DNA of 64,000 nucleotides from Typhlomys cinereus (lineage: Eukaryota > Chordata > Mammalia > Rodentia > Platacanthomyidae), in contig JALPQD010000215.1 in NCBI GenBank assembly GCA_023101885.1, positions 930,001 through 994,000 of the forward strand, given 5' to 3'. Within the stretch, counting starts at the first letter, position 1; every line of letters begins with the position of its first letter. This document shows, piece after piece, positions 33,851 through 45,898 of this stretch. The notes below the pieces were generated by a model. The model saw nothing but the letters and a program-made list of their open reading frames with translations, made no database searches and was not told the origin of the DNA. Position numbers and translations under genes: made by a program.

Positions 33851-35630
33851 GAGTCTCTGTGTCAGTGCAGGAATGAAAGCCACTGAGATTTCAATGGCCC
33901 CTCAGGACCTCTAGCCAAGACCCCCACCCACTCAGCTGATGTCACCACCAACGTCATCACCATCACCATCATCATCAGGAAGTTGCTACTGATGGACGCA
34001 AGGGGCAACTGAAACTGTGGGTGCTGGAACGGAATGCTGGACACCACAGGGCCACCGCCCATCAGAAGGGCTTTGGGACCACTGTCTTCCCCAGATTCCA
34101 GAACTCTGGCTGCAGCTGTCTCCCATTTCGGCTCTTCAGTTTCCTGAGCTTCTTGTTCTTGCCCCTGCACACCCCTGTCCTTCCGCTGCCCCAGTGTGTC
34201 TCAGTGCCACTCCCCACACGCACATGTTCCATCCCTCTCGGTCCCAGCAGCCGCCTTCCCTTTGCGCCACTAGCTCCCCATCTACCTTATGGTGCTCAGC
34301 GGCAAAAATGCCCAACTGCTGGGCGATACGTTTGACCTCGCCCTGGTCCCTGTTCAAACAAAGAGCCGCCATGTCTCCCGGCCAGTGCCCAGCACGTCTC
34401 CCCCGACGGTGTGAGGCGGTGGAAGGGGGTGCAGACCCCTGGGCTGCGCCTGATTGCGAGCTGTGAGATCAGCGCGAGATGCTCCAACGCCGAAACAACT
34501 CGTGGCTTGGGCTTCCTCGTGCAAATGTTCTGACTGCTTCACAAGGCTGATCATCCAGAAGCAGGGACGGCAGCTGTGGTGGCTGCACCCACGATCTGGG
34601 CTTTCCCGTCATGGCCAGAACGGGGCCACCAAAGACTTTCTTTGCCTGCTTAGCGCTCTGGACAGAGCGTCGTCCCATGCCAGGAAGCGCGGGCGCTGGC
34701 TGCCAGGGAAGCATTGGTTTCGCCAAGCTCGATGATTCGGATGCCCTTCTAGATGCCACTCACAACCTGGGAGCGTCCAGGATGAGGGCCAGAGGTTGGC
34801 CCCGGACTGTCACCACAGCCTCTGCGCTCATCTTCACTCTCTCCATGCTGGTTGACACCACGGCTTCCATCTGGGCTGACGCCATGCTTACGTGGTCCAC
34901 GACACTCGTGGAAACTCTAGTCAAAGTGGCTGCTACTCCCAGCCCTATCCCAGCGGCCACTAGGTCAGACTGGCCCCTGCTGTCACCGGTACTACGGCCA
35001 GGCCAAGGAGCGTCGAGAACCAGTGTTGGTGGAGTCGGTCACAGTGTTGGGATGGTGCAGGCCAGGTGCACTTTGCACTTTGTCCGCCTTGCTGGCCGGG
35101 GCGCGGAGCTCCCCCACGTGCTCCTCCAGCTCCGCTTTCACCTGAGGAAACACGTCCAGAACCACTTCCTGCCCTCCAGGTCACGTTAGATCCTGTCTGT
35201 GTCCTCCACAGTCCAGTTGGCTGTGAGCTTGTTCAGAGCCTCATGTAAGGCGTCGTCGGGTTCAGCCCTGTAACACAGACTCGAGGGAGTAAAGAGAGAT
35301 GGTTTAGCTGGGCGTCTAGGTCCGTGGTAGAGCATCTGCCAGCGTGTGTGAGAACTCAGGTAATCCTATTGCAGGGAGAAAGAGAGAGAGATTGCTTCTC
35401 TGTACAGACTCTCCAATATCTGTCCCACACAAATCACAAAGCTTTCTCTGGGAACCAAATAAGGTCTTCAGAACTTTCCTTGATGAATGCGTAGCAATCC
35501 AAGATGCTTTCTGGTTCTTAGTCAATGGAGCCAAAGTCACGTTAAGAAGCTGTTTCAGCGCTGGGGAAGTAGCACAGTTGATACCTGCCTGAGGTGCTGG
35601 ATTCCAGAACTATATAACCATAAGTGTGGG

Positions 35631-35842
35631 GCTGGAGAGATGGCTCAGGGGTTAAGATTCTGCCTCTAAAGCAGAAGGACCTGAGTTTGGATCCCAGGTC
35701 CCACATAAAAAAATGCCAGGTGGAAATAGTGGTAGCCCGAACTTTCAAAAATCCCAGAGAGAAGCAAGGAGGAGGTAGAAGAAGTCCAGGATGATTCCCA
35801 AAGTCACCCTTGGTCCTCCACAGAGACACACAGTGCTCTCTG

Positions 35843-35880
<38 letters not shown>

Positions 35881-35893
35881 TAAAGTTTAAAAA
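35631..35893 (+). mobile_element. tRNA-derived SINE (older subfamily), plus strand
   Basis: GGGGCTGGAGAGATGGCTCA head, TGAGTTTGGATCCC B box and a CA-repeat tail, diverged from the young copies at 24.3 and 40.4 kb. It lies in the intron of the minus-strand APOL pseudogene. Confidence 0.75.
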
Positions 35894-35894
35894 A

Positions 35895-36022
35895 CTCTAG
35901 GTGTGGCAGTGCCAGCACTCACTCAGTAAGTGGAGGCAGGAGGGACAGAAGCTCAGGGAGCTTGAGGCCACTATGGGCTACATGAGATCCTATTTCTAAA
36001 TAAACAAGTAAACAAGTAAAAG
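35895..36022 (+). mobile_element. B1 SINE, plus strand
   Basis: CTAGGTGTGGCAGTGCCAGC, then GTGGAGGCAGGAGG, then GCCACTATGGGCTACATGAG and an A-rich tail give the 7SL-derived B1 order. It follows the tRNA-type SINE directly. Confidence 0.7.
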
Positions 36023-36860
36023 ACACTCCGTGGCAGACATTTGAGAGAGACACCTTCTCGCCCAAGGTCAACACTGTGACTATCAACAGATTCATTCTGC
36101 AGGAATTGTCAGGTGAATGGAGGAAATGGGAGCAGAGGACAAATTCACCCTTAACTTGAGCCCTGAGGAATTTGCCATTCTCCTAAGAGAGCCTTCCCTC
36201 CACCGCGGGCGTGATCCGTCCTGGAAGGTCCTGTCTGCAGGAGCGACCATGTTCATCTGGAGACGTGGGCCATGACACCCTTCGGGCTAAGCATCCCACG
36301 TGGGAGATTCTGGAAGACTCTAAGAGCGGCAAGGTGAGGCCACGGTGGAAAGCTCCACCCCCAACCTCATGGGAAAGGTTATGGTCACCCCGCTAAAAAG
36401 ACTGCTGCTGATTACTATGTGTGAAAGGTGTGAAGACACCCAAGTGGATTTCAGGTTTAGATGGGGGTTTCATCCCTACTATGTCATTCTGAAGCTGCAA
36501 ATATTTCAAAGTTGGGAAGAATGCAGGTGCCAAAGGATTCGTCTTCAAGCGTTGCCTGTGAAGGACGCTCAACCTTAACCATGTGTTGTATGGTGGAGGC
36601 TTTGGTGTCATTTCTGACCCCCAGAGAACCAGGGACAAAAGGCACTGCCCCCCAGATCAGCGCTGAGGGCAGCAGATGATAAAGCTTGCAATGGCTTGAG
36701 AGACGCTGCAATAATACTAAGGCAGAGTTCTGGGTGCTTCTCATGTGCGACAGGGAACAGAGTGAGTGGGGAAAGCATGCAGTGTAGGCAGCTCCTCCAA
36801 AAACTGGGGGCCACGAAGAGAAAGAGATGCACAAAAGGTGGACGCACCAACTGCACTGAC

Positions 36861-36959
36861 CTGGACAGCTGGCCTCGGCCACAAACGACTCCCAGGCGTC
36901 ATCTCTGTCCACTACATGCTGGACATATGCAACAATGTGTTCAATGAAACTCCTGCTCT
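36861..36959 (-). pseudogene. Deleted APOL exon 2 homologue (99 bp)
   Basis: Compared with the 127-bp exon at 5795-5921, an in-frame 27-bp deletion joins the helix to RDDAWES, and one base is missing before the donor, changing the phase. Both splice signals survive. Confidence 0.85.
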
Positions 36960-37109
36960 CTAGTTGCGAAGGAAGAAGGATGAGGTTTAGAGGAGAGCGG
37001 GACAGGCTCAGAGGACACTGGGCACAAGGCGGCCGAATGCCACGCTCCTGGGTAGATGACATGAATGATGTGTTGGTGAGCGTATGCTCTGATCTTCACA
37101 CATAGCATG

Positions 37110-37141
<32 letters not shown>

Positions 37142-37180
37142 TTCATTACAAAAAATACAATTAAAAAGAAAAAGAAAAAA

Positions 37181-37226
37181 TGAGGGCTGGAGCACACATA
37201 CATGCACACAATTGAATAAATAAATA

Positions 37227-37260
<34 letters not shown>

Positions 37261-37522
37261 AAAAAGAGGGCTGGAGAGATGGCTCAAGGATTAAGACTCT
37301 GTCTCACAAGCAGAAGGTCCTGAGTTCAGATTCCAGTCCCACCTAAAAACGACAGGTGGAAACAGCTGCAGTCTGCACTTCTGATCTTGGTGGGCGGAGT
37401 CTGGGAAATTCCAGAGCAAAGGAAGGAGGTAGAAGCAATCCAGGATGATTCCTGAAGTCACTCTTGGTTCTCCCCAGGGACACACAGTACTCTCTAATAC
37501 ATACCATGGGCGCACGCGTGCG

Positions 37523-37553
<31 letters not shown>

Positions 37554-37585
37554 AAATAAATAAAATATTTTTTTAAAAAATAAAA
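37181..37585 (+). mobile_element. Two adjacent tRNA-derived SINEs, one internally deleted
   Basis: A mini-copy (37181-37258) has only the GGGCTGGAG start joined to the CACACATACATGCACACAAT tail and a long A run; a full copy (37267-37585) follows in the same orientation, ending in CA and A-rich sequence. Confidence 0.7.
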
Positions 37586-37789
37586 AAATGGAGTAATGAG
37601 GATCAACCGGTCATAAATAAAAATCCCTAAACCAAAGGACTTAAATCTTTTTATAAGAAGAGACTCCTCCTTTTCTTCTTCTCTGTATCTCTCTCTCTCT
37701 TTCTGTCTCTCTCCTCTCTCCCCTAGTAATTTTGAAACATGCAATTAAATCAAACATCTATATTTTATAAAGGAATAGATTTTCCCAGG

Positions 37790-37925
37790 TTCCACCCACC
37801 AGAGCCAGAAGTGCAGGCCACAGCCATTTTTGCCTGGTGTTTTTACATGGGACTTGGGATCCGAGCTCAGGACCTTCTGCTTGTGAGACAGAGTCTTAAC
37901 TCCCAAGCCATCTCTCCAACCCTCC
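37790..37925 (-). mobile_element. tRNA-derived SINE head, minus strand, truncated
   Basis: The plus strand shows the reverse complement from CCACCCACCAGAGCCAGAAG to AAGCCATCTCTCCAACCC; the CA tail is missing. Confidence 0.65.
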
Positions 37926-38654
37926 TCAGGCCATTTCTAATGTGTTAGCAAACAGTAGCACACAGAGAGTTCTCCAAACGTGCTTGTGACTTTCCTGCAT
38001 TTGAGATTATTTCCTTATGATAGTTCTAGAAGTGGAATGATTGGACCAGAGGCTATTGACAATTGACATTGAACTGACATGCACCGAATTGTTACAGTTC
38101 TCACTCACGCCGCCAACTTATGAGGGTATACGTCCTTCAGTCTGACCACTTTTCAGTCTTTTAAAAACAAACCAGGTCTATAAGCAGAGAGCGTTTCAAG
38201 TCAGTTGTGATTATTTTACCTTAGGAAAATGAGATCAGAAAATGAAAGTGGTTTGTGTTTAGACCCTGTTTTAGGAAGATAAAGGTGCATTTATCAGCTC
38301 CCAACTGAAATGTGCATGAAACCATGCACTGCACAACACCAGTGAAGCTAACCGTGGCTCACCCTGGGGACTTGTCTCTGCACCGGTACTTACTGGAAGG
38401 ATTGAGCAATGGGAAGGCACAGAATTCTTCCAATAGCCTATGCACCAGCATGGCCTCGTTTACAGGAGATGACACTGAAACACAGATATGAAGGGAGTTT
38501 ATTCCTAGAAAGGAATAAAGACTAGCCGACCTACAGCCTGGACACGAGACCCCCACACTGCTTCTGCTACCCCAGGGAAAATGGAAAGGGGCTATTGGAT
38601 CCTCTCACAAAAGGAAGATAGGCCAGGATGGGAAGGGGCAGAGTGAGGTTGTTG

Positions 38655-39310
38655 CATTTTGGTGTCAACTTGACAGTTGCAGACTGTCTGGGGCGCAGCT
38701 GTGGAGGGTTAGTGGTTGGAACGGCCACTGTACAAGTCTGCAGGTACTTGATTGATTGCTGTGGAAAACCCAGCCCATAGTGGATGGTACTTTCCAGGGG
38801 TGGACCAGATAATAGGAGGTGCAAGGAAGAGAGACTTGCTGTTCCTTTATCCAGTGTTGACTTGCTGTGCAGTCCACTCTGCGTGCATTGTGCAGTTTTA
38901 GAGCATCGAGGCCTTTTCTTCTCCTTCTCCTTCTCCTTCTTCTGCTGCTGCTGCCTCCATCCTTGGCTGATGTGGAACTTCATCTTTTCCACTACGTTGT
39001 TGCTGTTCCCGCTGCCTTTGGAGCCTGGCCTCTGGGCCTTGCTGCTGTTCGCTGTTCATCGCTGACGTCGGAGCCCAGCTGTTCTTCATGAGCATCGGAA
39101 CCCAGCGTCTTTGACCCTCCAGAGAAGTAAAGGCTTCAGACCTTCTTGGGATCTTTTGGCTTTGCAGAACATTCCAGTCAAGAGTGAGGCCGCTGTGGGC
39201 AGCTACTTTGAAGGACACTATTTTTTATTGTGGGTTATTTTAATAAACTTATTTATATATATATTACATTCTATAGATTCTGTTTCTTCAAAGAACCCTG
39301 ACTAATACAG
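38655..39310 (+). mobile_element. URR1-like repeat, long variant
   Basis: It opens GGTGTCAACTTGACAGTTGC and closes CTTCAAAGAACCCTGACTAA, the usual terminal block of the family. A CTT/CTG triplet run at 38917-38956 lies inside. Confidence 0.5.
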
Positions 39311-39384
39311 AGGTGGTATCTGAAGAAATGTCAAGAAGATTGACAGCCACAGGGTCTGCTCCATTGAGCCTCAGATAGGAAAGT

Positions 39385-39800
39385 ACAAGGTGTCAACTTA
39401 ACAACCGAGGGCTCTGGGCATATCTATGGAGAATTAGCAGTTGTGGCAAGCTGCAAGCAAGCCTGCAGAAGAGATTGTCTGATAGATGAGGGGAGACCCA
39501 GTCTATGATGGGGGGGACCATTTCCTGGGCAGGTAGATGAAATGGAGAGAGCTGGTTCAGTAGTTGGCATAGTTTGGCACATTTTGGCAGACTCCCACTG
39601 TGGCAAGTGAGGTTTGCCCCTCTCTCAGCAATCCCTGCACATATGCCGTAGCCAGTTCCATCGGCTTTTGGTGTTGGTAATGAACTCTCCTACCAAGCTG
39701 GACTATGAGCTGTAACCAGAATCGTACAAGAATAAATAACAAGAATAAATCCTCTTGTTCCCCTAAGTTATCTGGTCTTGAATTTATCAGCAACCTGAAG
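39385..39800 (+). mobile_element. URR1-like repeat, plus strand
   Basis: AAGGTGTCAACTTAACAACC at the start and GAATTTATCAGCAACCTG at the end, with the shared GATTGTCTGATAGATGAGG block between. Confidence 0.5.
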
Positions 39801-39939
39801 AGAAATCAGGACTAGCCGGTTGCCAATCCCTCGCCCCTCGCCCCTCGCCCCGAGTCTGCACCCGAGGGAGAAGACCAGAGTTCACCACTGAGCTGAAAGG
39901 CCCTGGGGGAAAGAAATGCCATTTGGTATTGTGGCTTTT

Positions 39940-40232
39940 TTTTTTTTAATTTTTTTTTTAATTTTTTTTTATTTATTCAATTGTGCGTGTGTGTGTTCAT
40001 GTGTGTGTGTGTGTGTGTGTGCAGAACCACGGGCGAATTCGAGAACCACCATGGACTGCCTCCACCTCCTTATTTACTCTGCCCCGGGATTCACAGGCTC
40101 CGCCCTATCAGGACCAGAAACTAGACCGCCCCTGCTTCTGCCCAGGCGTCTATACATGGGGTCTAGGATCCGAACTCAGGACCTTCTGCCTGCAAGGCAG
40201 AGGCTTAACCCCTGAGCTACCTCTCCAGCCCC
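39940..40232 (-). mobile_element. tRNA-derived SINE, minus strand, with target duplications
   Basis: It is flanked by GGTATTGTGGCTTTT at 39925-39939 and 40233-40247. It is nearly identical to the copy at 20411-20736 and forms an inverted pair with the copy at 40424. Confidence 0.88.
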
Positions 40233-40423
40233 GGTATTGTGGCTTTTAAGAAGTGCCTGTTCGTTCACTCTGCAGGGAAGCCAGTCCTGCCTCGGTACAA
40301 ACGCGCAGTCTGTGATCCACTGCGTGAGGCCGGCAGCAACGTGGAAAAGCGAACAAGGCAAACAGAACGAGTGACCCACAGAAGAATAATTTCGACAACA
40401 GAAACTCATTTTAAGATGAGTAG

Positions 40424-40722
40424 GACTGGAGAGGTGGCTCAGGGGTTAAGCCTCCTCCTTGCAGGTGGAAGGTCCTGAGTTCGGATCCCAGATCCCACGT
40501 ATAGATGCCAGGTGGAAGCGGGGGCGGCCTGCGCTTCTGGTCCTGGTAGGGCGGAGCCTGTGAATCCCAGGGCAGAAGGAGGTGGAGGCGGCCATGGTGG
40601 TTCCCAAATTCGTCCGTGGTTCTACACACACATACACACACAGACACACACACGCACATGCACATACACACGCACATGCGCACAGTTGAATAAATAATAA
40701 TAATAAAAAAATTTAAAAAACA
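40424..40722 (+). mobile_element. tRNA-derived SINE, plus strand, with target duplications
   Basis: It is flanked by AAGATGAGTAG at 40413-40423 and 40723-40733. A box TGGCTCAGGGG and B box GAGTTCGGATCC are intact, and the tail is a CA repeat then TAATAATAAAAAAATTTAAA. Confidence 0.88.
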
Positions 40723-40769
40723 AAGATGAGTAGCTCAGCAGGTAAGGAAGGTACGTACCATTCTCTTTT

Positions 40770-41070
40770 CACATGCGTGCCTGCACACACCTACACACAG
40801 CTGAACACACAGGCATGCACACACCCACACACAGGTAAACACAGAGTGCATGCATTCACACCCACACACGTGTGATACACATGCATGCACTTACCACTCA
40901 CACACATTCATGCATGCAAATATTCCCACACACGTACACACATCACACAAATACACACACACATGCATGAGAACAGATGCATACTCACCCACATACAAGT
41001 GGACACACACATGAATGCACACACACACATGTGAGCACATACATGTGCATGAACCTACACAAACAGAAAA
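40770..41070 (+). repeat. CACACA/CATGCA-rich region
   Basis: About 300 bp of diverged CA-rich sequence with many CATGCA palindromes and no regular unit. Confidence 0.75.
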
Positions 41071-41402
41071 AAATTCTAAAAGTACATGGAATCTTTGTGC
41101 AGACTAACAGGAAGGAACTAAATATCTACACTTCAAAATCAAAATATAAAAGAACAAAACCACCAGCATTCCATGTCCATCTTCAGCGTGCCAGGTACGG
41201 GTCTCAGTCCTACAAGCACTTACCTGATTGGCCCTCCCACCATCCCTACTGAAAGAGAACTACTATCATCCCTTTCTTAAAATGAGGATGCACGCCAGAG
41301 AGGCTTAATAATTTACCCAAAGTTATGCATTAACTCTGGTTCAAGAGAACCTTACACTGCTCCCATGTGCCAGTGTAAAGACAATATTTGAAGATATTGA
41401 CT

Positions 41403-41735
41403 TTGTCTGGCAAGATGGATCAGCAAACTTGGCGATCAGAGTTCAATCCCCTGAAGTCTGCATGAAACAAAGAAAGAACTGACTTCTGACTACCCGTGTA
41501 CCATGGAATGTATAAAATAAACTTCAAAAACAAAGATATTGACTGGATCAGCAAAACAGGTAAGGTGCCTACTCATCATCTTAGCAACCTAAGTTCAATT
41601 CCCGGAAGCCCACATGATGGAAAGAAGGAGCTGACTTCCAACCTGTGTGCCATGGGATATGTGTTCTCTCTCTGTGTCTCTGTCTCTGTCTCTGTGTCTC
41701 TCTCTAATTAGTAAAATAAAATAAAAAAGATATTG
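41403..41735 (+). mobile_element. Two B2/B3-like SINE fragments in tandem
   Basis: GGCAAGATGGATCAGCAAAC then AGAGTTCAATCCCCTGAAG, and after about 135 bp GGATCAGCAAAACAGGTAAG then AAGTTCAATTCCCGG with AGGAGCTGACTTCCAACCTG, as in B2/B3 heads and bodies. Confidence 0.5.
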
Positions 41736-41883
41736 ACTTATCTACAGCACTAAAAACAGAAAGAAAAGACAGAGAAAGAAGGAAAGAGAGAGAGACTGCT
41801 TATCTCCCAGAGAAGTGAAATAAAAATTATTTCTTTCTATTGGAATAGGGTGAGCAGAGCTCTCTATAGTAATAACTTTCTGA

Positions 41884-43286
41884 AAGTAATGGCTGTCTGT
41901 ACTAATGGCTGTCTGAACTAATGGCTGTCTGCACTAATGGCTCTCTGGACTGACTGTCTGCACTAATGGCTCTCTGCACTGACTGTGTATACTAATGGCT
42001 GTCTGCACTAATGGCTGTCTGCACTAATGGCTGTCTGCACTAATGGCTCTCTGTACTAATGGCTGTCAGAACTAATGGCTCTCTGTACTAATGGCTGTCT
42101 CACTAATGGCTGGCGGAACTAATGTCTGTCTGAACTAATGGCTGTCTGCACTATCTGAACTAATAGCTGTCTGCACTAGTGGTTGTCTGCACTAGTGGTT
42201 GTCTGCACTAGTGGTTGTCTGCACTAATGGCTGGCTGCACTAATGGCTGGCTGTACTAATGGCTGGCTGCACTAATGGCTGTCTGCACTAATGGCTGTCT
42301 GCACTAATGGCTGTCTGCACTAATGGCTGTCTGCACTAATGGCTGGCTGTACTAATGGCTGTCTGCACTAATGGCTGTCTGCACTAATGGCTGTCTGCAC
42401 TAATGGCTGTCTGCATTAATGGCTGTCTGCACTAATGGCTCTCTGTACTAATGGCTGGCTGAAGTAACGTCTGGCTGAACTAATGACTGTCTGAACTAAT
42501 GGCTATCTGAACTAACGTCTGGCTGAACTAACGGCTGGTTGCACTAATGGCTGTCTGAACTAATGGCTGTCTGCGCTAATGGCTATCTGTGCTAATGGCT
42601 GGCTGTGCTAATGGCTGGCTGTGCTAATGGCTGTCTGCACTAATGGCTGTCTGCACTAATGGCTGGTTGCACTAATGGCTGTCTGAACTAATGGCTGTCT
42701 GCACTAATGGCTGTCTGCACTAATGGCTGTCTGCACTAATGGCTGGTTGCACTAATGGCTGTCTGAACTAATGGCTGTCTGAACTAACGTCTGGCTGAAC
42801 TAACGTCTGGCTGAACTAATGGCTGGCTGAACTAATGGCTGTCTGCGCTAATGGCTGGCTGAACTAATGGCTGGCTGAACTAATGGCTGTCTGCACTAAT
42901 GGCTGGCTGAACTAATGGCTGGCTGAGCTAATGGCTGTCTGTGCTAATGGCTGGCTGAACTAATGGCTGGCTGAACTAATGGCTGGTTGCACTAATGGCT
43001 GTCTGCACTAATGGCTGTCTGCACTAATGGCTGTCTGCACTAACGGCTGGCTGAACTAATGGCTGTCTGCACTAATGGCTGTCTGCACTAATGGCTGTCT
43101 GCACTAACGTCTGGCTGAACTAATGGCTGTCTGCACTATGGCTGTCTGCACTAATGGCTGTCTGAACTAATGGCTGTCTGCACTAATGGCTGTCTGCACT
43201 AATGTCTGGCTGAACTAATGGCTGTCTGTACTTTTAATGACTCTGCACTAATGGCTGTCTGCATTAATGGCTCTCTGTACCAATGG
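41884..43286 (+). repeat. 1.4-kb tandem array of a 16-bp unit (about 87 copies)
   Basis: The consensus is ACTAATGGCTGTCTGC with variants GCTGGCTG, GCTCTCTG and TAACGTCTGG. TAA recurs in nearly every unit, and 16 is one more than a multiple of three, so all three forward frames are closed; no protein is possible. Array edges are sharp, with unique sequence on both sides. It lies about 300 bp left of the second copy of the APOL 5'-flank duplication. Confidence 0.97.
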
Positions 43287-43606
43287 TTTCCTATGTGACT
43301 TTCCAGGCATGAGGAAGAACTTGCAGACATAGATTCAGTGATACAAATACTATGATGCAGTCCTGACCCTCCAGGTACAAGGCAGAAGCCGCCGACAGGC
43401 CCCAGGGCTCTGTGAGGAAGCTGACCAAGGGTGTGAGAGAGCCGCCCTTCCTGTGTGCGTCACGGGCTGGAAGAGCGCGGCCGAGGAGCATCTTGAGATG
43501 GCAAGACACAGGCCACAAGTCAACAGGGACTTGGAAAGGCAGACAGCAGAGCTGGAGACTCAAGTGACCCCATCTGCACACTGGGTCCCACTGTAACCTT
43601 GTCCTG

Positions 43607-44085
43607 GGACTCAGCTGGGCATCGGTGTAGACACAGCATGGCTTCTTGGATAGGCCTGCAACTGTTCAGTCCCCCAAAAGGCTGTTCCAGGGAGATGGGG
43701 GACGGGGTGTTGTTGCAGGAAACTCAACTGGAGCCTCCCTGCCCACCAGGGCCAAGCAGGGTCAGCGCGGCCTCTCCTGAGTGGACGCAGAGCATCCTCA
43801 CGGCAGGGGAAGGAGGCTGCAGACCCCCGGCTCCTCCTCAGCAGCCCCCACGACCCCCAGGGTCAGGTTCAAGCGCCCCAGCAGCGGGCAGCCCTCCTGC
43901 CTGCTCAGCGCCGCCCCGGGCTGCTCCCAGCCTGCGCCGGCTCCTGTCTGCATGGCGACACTGTGTCCTCCCACCTCCAGGACAGCCAGGCTGCCCTGCC
44001 GGAGGTCTGCCCACCTTCCCAGCAGGTAAGTTTCCATCCAGTTCCTCCACCTTCCCACAGCCCTGCAGCATCAGGGGCGCAAGAG
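43607..44085. repeat. APOL 5'-flank duplication, copy 2
   Basis: This matches 7946-8450 in the same orientation, with a core at 43746-43940 about 96 percent identical by eye. By orientation it would be the 5' flank of a minus-strand APOL gene, and the nearest candidate is the pseudogene ending at 36959. The 6.6 kb between them is filled with SINEs, URR1-like repeats and the 16-bp array. Confidence 0.75.
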
Positions 44086-44099
44086 CTGCCGTCCCCCAC

Positions 44100-45895
44100 C
44101 TCAGTGAACCCCATCTCAAAGGTGGGCGGCGGGGAAGGCAAGTCATCTGCTGGGTGCTCCCAGTCTTCTCGTGGCCAGAGGAGAGGCCGATCCTCTGAAA
44201 ACAGCAAGAACTTGTGATTTAAAAAAAAATCATTTGTGTGTATGTGTGTGCATACGTGCCACAGCACACGTGGGAGGTCAGATAACAAACTGAGGGGTCA
44301 GTCTCTCCTTCTACCACGGGGCTGTGGGGAGTGAACTCAAATGTCAGGCTTGGCGGCAAGTACCTTTGCCCACTGAGCTATCTTGCCCAAAGCCGCAATT
44401 TGAATTATCAAATTTTCTTGCTTCGCGGTAGGGGAAGAGAGAACAGGACTTCAGATCAGTCTCTGTTTCACAGAGACCTACCCCCTCACCCACATGATTA
44501 GAGTCAAGCTGTTGCCCTCAGTCCCCATACCCAAACCCCTTCTCCATCTAGACATGGAAGACGCTTCTGCCTTCCCCCTCCGTCCTCCACATGCTGAGCG
44601 GAGTCCAGAGTAGTGGGTCAGGCTGGGGAGGAAGGCCCAGAACCCACCTGCTCAGCCTCCGCCTGTTGGGACCTCAGTTTCCCCCACGGGGCCTGAAGGT
44701 GCTAGAAGACTGGATGAGAAACCATGGGGGTCTCTCGTATCTCAGAAGCCTTGGTTCCAAGCACTCACACACACACCAAGGCCAACTGGACCGGGGGCTG
44801 TCGTCCCGCCCTCCTCAACTCCCTTTAGCTCCTCCTCGTCAATGGTTGAAAACGACCAACAGCCCCCTTCTTTCTGGGGTACTCAGCCACGTCCTAGGCG
44901 CGATGCATGGGAGCCAAGCCTGGGCAGCGGCTGAGCCCATCTGAGAGGTTCCTGTGTTCTCTTGGGCCCAAGGGCAGCAGAGACGAAGAAGGCTGCACAC
45001 TGTGACCTGGGGAGAAGTCCTCACCTCGCGAAGCTAGTCTGTAAACTGACTGCATTGCACTTCCTCCCTTTCAGAGTGGCTGTGAAGGCCAGGGAGGGAC
45101 ACACATTGCGAACTTATTAGAGAATCTTCTCGTGTCCCCTCCCGCTTTAGCTGTGTGGACCAGATCAACAGCTGCGCATCTGAGTCATAACCAGACAGCG
45201 TTGGCCTGATAGTAGCTGAAAGGGAAAGGGAAAGTCCCCAGTGCGGGTCGCTCCTTATCAGAGCAGCTTCTAACCATGCCCATCACACCAGCCGCCTGCT
45301 GGGTGCCACCCTCAGTACCATCAGCCCAGCAGATCACCTCAGACCCAGCCCTCCCCCTATCCTTCTCTGACCTACCCCATCTTGCTTGGGGACCGTGGGA
45401 TCCATCACAGACTGCCCTCCACATCTCCCAGCTTCTGCCCACCTCCCCCATCTTCCCACACCCTCAGCACAGCGCCTGCCCAACAGCTGTGGGGTCAGCA
45501 CAGTCCACTCCCCTCCCCACCTGGAACAGACCCCAGTGGCATGATGTGTGGACATCCACCTCTGTGGGTTCTTCTGCCGGGAGCTCCCTGCTCTGCACCT
45601 GGAACCATCATGTGCACCTGGAACCATCATGCCTTGCTTCTTCCGCGGCACTGCAGATTGTTGGTTGCAGGGGCGGGGGCGGGAGCTGCCCCACCAGATA
45701 CTGCAGCTGCTGATCACACAGCTGGGTGGCTTTGCCTTGGGAGGGGCTGGATCCCGGGGGCAGAGGCTTCTTTTGGAGCCTATTTTATCACTGGGGCTTT
45801 TGTGAAACAGTGTGACCACACTCTAGACCACCGCCAGCTTCCAGTGCATTTACAATTTTACAATTGTTCCCTAATAATCTAATACTTTCTCGTTT
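44100..45895. other. Intergenic, no gene recognised
   Basis: A GC-rich stretch with several overlapping open frames of 80-160 codons, none with a domain or splice context. A diverged tRNA-type SINE is likely at about 44220-44400 on the minus strand. Confidence 0.4.
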
Positions 45896-45898
45896 TTT

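Larger units (their letters stand above)
33880..36959 (-). pseudogene. APOL pseudogene on the minus strand
   Basis: An exon-2 homologue (36959-36861) reads SRSFIEHIVAYVQHVV then RDDAWESFVAEAS and keeps both splice sites (CTAG| and CCAG|GTCAGT), but has lost 27 bp (nine codons of the SREELQ...LLT region) and one further base. The last-exon homologue starts at 35267 after TTACAG|GG, reads AEPDDALHEALNKL then stops at TAA after DTDRI, and continues in scattered frames (LGLAVVPVTAGASLT; AAGIGLGVAATLTRVSTSVV; MISLVKQSEHLHEEA) to about 34450. Sequence at about 33.9-34.4 kb resembles the intact gene's 3' UTR. A SINE and a B1 sit in its intron. Confidence 0.82.

Noticed and set aside
35895..36022. 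Possible extra exon in the APOL pseudogene intron
   Set aside because: The sequence has the order and A-rich tail of a B1 SINE.
41884..43286. CRISPR-like array
   Set aside because: The 16-bp units abut directly without unique spacers and the window is a mammalian genome; it is a simple tandem array.
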